Assembly (NCBI GenBank): GCA_016927855.1
Contig: JAFGLV010000024.1
Coordinates: 1 to 55,122, forward strand
DNA: 55,122 nucleotides
Direction: 5' to 3'
Origin: Sedimentisphaerales bacterium
GTDB taxonomy: Bacteria > Planctomycetota > Phycisphaerae > Sedimentisphaerales > Anaerobacaceae
Numbering within the stretch: the stretch's first letter is position 1; every line of letters starts with the position of its first letter. The translations under genes and the position numbers were made by a program. Below, one piece after another: positions 51,818 through 55,122 of the stretch. The notes beneath the pieces were generated by a model. The model was not told where the DNA came from. It did no database searches and saw only the letters and a list, made by a program, of their open reading frames with translations.

Positions 51818-53983
51818 TTGAACGAAACGTATATCGCGAAGATTGCATCGGAATTGTCACTGCGGCCGGGACAGGTCGGCGCCACCGCCGTGTTGTTGAG
51901 CGAAGGCGCTACCGTGCCGTTCATCGCGCGCTATCGCAAGGAGGCGACCGGTAGTCTCGATGAGGTGGCCGTTACGGCCATCCGAGACAGGTTCAGTCAG
52001 CTCGCGGAATTGGATGCGCGGCGCGAGGCCATGCTTAAGTCATTGGAAGAGAGAGGGTTACTGACGGACGAACTCAGGAAGGACATCCTCGCGGCCGAGA
52101 CTATGACGTCGCTGGAGGACGTCTACCTGCCCTTCAAGCCCAAGCGGCGTACGCGCGCGACGATTGCGCGCGAGAGAGGGCTCGAACCGCTCGCGGAACT
52201 GCTCTACGCACAGGACCCGGCGGTGGACCCGGCGACGGAGGCACAGGCATTCGTCGACGCCGAGAAAGGCGTCGAGTCGGTCGAAGCGGCGCTGGCCGGT
52301 GCGAGTGACATCATCGCCGAGTGGGTCAACGAGGACCAGGCGGCACGCGCGAAGATGCGCGAGCTGTTCCGCGAGAAAGGTTTGCTGCGGTCCCAGGTCG
52401 TGCCGGGCAAAGAGGAGGAAGGACGCAAGTACGAGGATTACTTCGAATGGGAGGAGCCTGTCGCGAAGGCGCCGTCGCATCGGATTCTTGCGATGCGGCG
52501 CGGCCGGCGCGAAGGGTTCTTGCGGCTGCAAGTCGTCGACGACGAAGACCAGGCGCAGCGCACGCTCGAAGCGATGTTCGTACGCGGCCACTCGGCGTCG
52601 TCGGAGGTGGTCAGGCAGGCCATCGCTGACGGCTACAAGAGATTGTTGGCGCCGTCGATGGAGACGGAGATTCTCGCGGCCGCCAAGATGCGCGCCGATC
52701 GCGAAGCGATTCGCGTCTTCGCCGACAACCTGCGACAACTGTTGCTCGCGCCGCCTTTGGGAGGCAAGAACGTCCTCGCTATCGACCCAGGCTTCCGCAC
52801 GGGCTGCAAAGTCGTCTGTCTCGACGCACAGGGCCAGCTCAAGCACAACGACGTGCTCTATCCTCATCACGGCGCCAACCGCGTCGCATCCGAGATCGGC
52901 AAGCTCAAGACCCTCTGCGAGAAGTACGACATCGAAGTGATCGCGATCGGCAACGGCACGGCCGGCCGCGAGACGGAAGTGTTCGTTCGTGAGGCCAAGC
53001 TGCCCGGCGATGTCCCTGTCGTCATGGTCAACGAGAGCGGCGCGTCGATCTACTCGGCTTCGGAAGTCGCGCGCGAGGAGTTCCCGAACGAGGACGTGAC
53101 GGTGCGCGGCGCCGTTTCGATCGGGCGCAGACTGATGGACCCGCTGGCGGAACTGGTCAAAATCGACCCGCAATCCATTGGCGTCGGTCAATACCAACAC
53201 GACATCGATCCATCGTTGCTCAAACAAGGGCTCGACGACACCGTCGTCAGTTGCGTCAACAACGTCGGCGTCGACGTCAATACCGCCAGCAAGCAGTTGC
53301 TCCAGTACGTCTCGGGGCTCGGCGCGCAACTGGCGCAGAACATCGTGGACTATCGCAACGAAAATGGGCCTTTCCAATCGCGGGCGCAACTGAAGAAGGT
53401 CCCGCGTCTGGGCGCGAAGGCTTTCGAGCAGGCGGCGGGTTTCCTGCGCATTCGCGACGCGGCTAATCCGCTCGACGCAAGTGCCGTGCATCCGGAGAGT
53501 TACGGCGTCGTCGACGCGATGGCGTCGGACCTGCGCTGCTCGGTCGCGGACCTGATGAAGAACAATGCGTTGCGGCTGAAGGTGCGCCTGCAGAACTATG
53601 TCACCGACACGGTCGGCCTGCCTACGCTCAACGACATCATGCAGGAGTTGGCCAAGCCCGGCCGTGACCCGCGCGAACAGTTCGAGATCTTCAGCTTCGC
53701 CGACGGGATCAACAAGATCGAAGATGTCCAGCTCGGCATGCGCCTGCCGGGTATCGTGACCAACGTGACCGCTTTCGGCGCGTTCGTCGATATCGGCGTT
53801 CACCAGGACGGGCTGGTTCACATCAGCCAGTTGGCCAACCGGTTCGTGAAAGACCCGGCCGAGGTGGTGAAGGTTCAGCAGAAGGTCATGGTCACGGTCC
53901 TCGACGTGGACCTGGCCAAGCAGCGGATCAATCTGTCGATGAAGGGAGCAGCCAAGCGAGGGGGCCCTCCCGGCCGCAACTAA
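51818..53983 (+). CDS. tex: Tex-family RNA-binding transcription accessory protein
   Basis: The 721-residue protein has all Tex segments: the N-terminal helical region (LLSEGATVPFIARYRKEATGSLDEVAV), the YqgF/RNase H-like domain (NVLAIDPGFRTGCKVVCLD), HhH repeats (LLQYVSGLGAQLAQNIVDYRNENGPFQSRAQLKKVPRLG) and a C-terminal S1 domain (GMRLPGIVTNVTAFGAFVDIGVHQDGLVHISQL). Tex binds nucleic acid and affects transcription. The TTG start at 51818 gives MNETYIAKIASEL, the normal opening. Confidence 0.95.
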   Translation: MNETYIAKIASELSLRPGQVGATAVLLSEGATVPFIARYRKEATGSLDEVAVTAIRDRFSQLAELDARREAMLKSLEERGLLTDELRKDILAAETMTSLEDVYLPFKPKRRTRATIARERGLEPLAELLYAQDPAVDPATEAQAFVDAEKGVESVEAALAGASDIIAEWVNEDQAARAKMRELFREKGLLRSQVVPGKEEEGRKYEDYFEWEEPVAKAPSHRILAMRRGRREGFLRLQVVDDEDQAQRTLEAMFVRGHSASSEVVRQAIADGYKRLLAPSMETEILAAAKMRADREAIRVFADNLRQLLLAPPLGGKNVLAIDPGFRTGCKVVCLDAQGQLKHNDVLYPHHGANRVASEIGKLKTLCEKYDIEVIAIGNGTAGRETEVFVREAKLPGDVPVVMVNESGASIYSASEVAREEFPNEDVTVRGAVSIGRRLMDPLAELVKIDPQSIGVGQYQHDIDPSLLKQGLDDTVVSCVNNVGVDVNTASKQLLQYVSGLGAQLAQNIVDYRNENGPFQSRAQLKKVPRLGAKAFEQAAGFLRIRDAANPLDASAVHPESYGVVDAMASDLRCSVADLMKNNALRLKVRLQNYVTDTVGLPTLNDIMQELAKPGRDPREQFEIFSFADGINKIEDVQLGMRLPGIVTNVTAFGAFVDIGVHQDGLVHISQLANRFVKDPAEVVKVQQKVMVTVLDVDLAKQRINLSMKGAAKRGGPPGRN

Positions 53984-54076
53984 GACGCGGCCGCGGCGGG
54001 CGGGCGAACTTCAAGCAGCACCCTGGCGTAGGACAGAGAGATGACCTTCAACGGCGCATGAGAGGAATGCACGCCC

Positions 54077-54910
54077 GTGGTAGAACGACAAGAGCTGATC
54101 GATGAACAGCACGATATCCTGACGCATCCCGGCAGGCAGGACAAGATCTATATCCTCAGCATCGATCCGGTACTGGCCACAGACGTGTACGATAGGATTC
54201 ACGAGGACGCGCGGCTGAAGAACTGCGAGATTGTGCGCCCGCGCGCGACCGGTATTCGCGAAGCGGTGGAAGAAATCGCGCAGTTCGCGGCGGACACAAC
54301 CACGGCGCGTCTGTTGATCCTCGACGTGCGCCGCGCGACGCTGCCAAGACTTCGCAGCGTCTTCAACGCGATCGTCGGCTACAACCGCAAGGACTTCAAC
54401 ATGCTCTGTTACACCCTCCTCATCGGAGACGGTCCGCCGACGCTGTTCGCGAACGGTCGAGGCTTGGACGTCTTCGTGCTCTATTTGGCTTCGCACCGGG
54501 TGGATTATCACCCGGCGGTCTTCTTCTTCGATCCGCTGCTGCACTACGAGCCCGGCGAGATCGAGGCACGCGCCATCGACGATGAGTTCACGTTGCCCGA
54601 CGCGATTCCGAAGCGATTGCGACACCACTTCCGCCAGAGCGACGGTGTTAATGTAGGTAAGATCAGGCGATACTTCCGCGCCGCCGGAAAGGACGACGAA
54701 ACGCGGCATCGCAGGCAGCGGATCCTCAAGCGCATGTACAAGAGGCGCATCGGCGAGCAGTTCCCCGGCCGCGAGAATCGGCTCAAGGCGTGGATGTCTC
54801 GAAGAGGGCTGCACTTAGCGACCGAACGCCTGAATCTCTATCCGCTTTATTTCGAAGACTGGGTCTACAATCTGATGGAGCAGGCGCGCCGCAACGCGGC
54901 CGCGTCATGA
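54077..54910 (+). CDS. Conserved hypothetical protein with a receiver-like N-terminus
   Basis: The 277-residue protein starts at a GTG (54077). The N-terminal part has a response-regulator-like alternation (KIYILSIDPVLATDVYDRI, ARLLILDVRRATLPRLRSVFNAI, FNMLCYTLLIGDGPPTLF) but without the usual acidic pair and lysine. The C-terminal part is basic (RHRRQRILKRMYKRRIGEQFPGR). Probably an atypical receiver-like regulatory protein; function unknown. Confidence 0.65.
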   Translation: MVERQELIDEQHDILTHPGRQDKIYILSIDPVLATDVYDRIHEDARLKNCEIVRPRATGIREAVEEIAQFAADTTTARLLILDVRRATLPRLRSVFNAIVGYNRKDFNMLCYTLLIGDGPPTLFANGRGLDVFVLYLASHRVDYHPAVFFFDPLLHYEPGEIEARAIDDEFTLPDAIPKRLRHHFRQSDGVNVGKIRRYFRAAGKDDETRHRRQRILKRMYKRRIGEQFPGRENRLKAWMSRRGLHLATERLNLYPLYFEDWVYNLMEQARRNAAAS

Positions 54911-55122
54911 AGCGCCGCCGAACCGGCGCGAACGAATTCCCCGATAGCAATGTTGGGTATTTTCCCACTTTCCCCGGAAAAGACTGGACAAACAGCCTCG
55001 TTGCGCGGTAGTCTACCGTCTGCAAAGCCAGCACCGGCGGCAAAGCACGGTGGCTGTTCGCAGTGGGTTTCGCGAGTTTCACTGCGGACGTGTCGCGACG
55101 GGTGCGAGGGAATGATGGACCT
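54911..55122. other. Terminal 212 bases, no gene seen
   Basis: The stretch contains CCACTTTCCCCGGAAAAG and a later purine-rich end (GAGGGAATGATGG) that could be a ribosome site with an ATG at about 55113 for a gene beyond the window. Nothing else is supported. Confidence 0.4.

Noticed and set aside
1-55122. CRISPR array
   Set aside because: No series of regularly spaced identical repeats with unique spacers was found. The short direct repeats at 1208-1254 and 3550-3589 are contiguous and degenerate.

Overview
The window is about 55 kb of GC-rich bacterial DNA with short intergenic gaps. It carries many dispersed intergenic repeat families, a tandem-domain pterin synthase, an HTH-bearing PD-(D/E)XK-like protein and conserved orphan proteins. 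Together these suggest a member of the Planctomycetota, possibly Phycisphaerae-like. This taxonomic call is inference from gene content; there is no rRNA or tRNA in the window to fix it.

Layout. 1-4.7 kb: a partial unknown gene, then a minus-strand housekeeping run of prfB (with a programmed +1 frameshift), pepA, folE and a 6-pyruvoyl-tetrahydropterin-synthase-like gene. 5.1-6.7 kb: a toxin-antitoxin-like pair (DUF4411 PIN-like protein plus HTH/ImmA-IrrE peptidase). 6.8-9.0 kb: a NatAB-type ABC exporter. 9.2-12.4 kb: a DUF1848 protein followed by a DNA methyltransferase/putative restriction endonuclease pair. 12.4-22.1 kb: holA, gyrA, a secreted DUF4139 protein, a membrane-anchored alpha/beta hydrolase and a Kef-type antiporter with two C-terminal USP-like domains.

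22.3-30.7 kb is a beta-mannan utilisation cluster: cellobiose 2-epimerase, sodium/solute symporter, GH130 4-O-beta-mannosyl-glucose phosphorylase and secreted GH26 mannanase. It is interrupted by a secreted propeller-like protein on the other strand and a HicBA toxin-antitoxin pair. The genes fit the known route mannan -> mannobiose -> mannosyl-glucose -> mannose-1-phosphate plus glucose.

30.7-36.1 kb looks like a defence island: a BglII/BstYI-type restriction system with an MT-A70 methyltransferase, a ferritin-like/receiver-domain fusion, a tightly coupled FRG-domain gene plus an unrecognised 402-residue partner, and a PD-(D/E)XK-like protein with an inserted winged-helix segment. The FRG pair is my best candidate for an undescribed system.

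36.4-50.2 kb is a minus-strand phage block with portal, scaffold, SU10-like major capsid, connector, virion adornment and baseplate-like proteins, lysis-like small proteins and a P4/D5-type primase-helicase. I see no terminase, integrase or tape-measure gene, and host-type dispersed repeats sit between its genes, so it looks like a cryptic or domesticated phage remnant. 50.8-55.1 kb returns to host genes: a secreted unknown protein, tex and a conserved unknown protein.

At least eight families of small inverted or direct repeats fill the intergenic spaces. In one place (24000-24024) one family is cleanly inserted into another.
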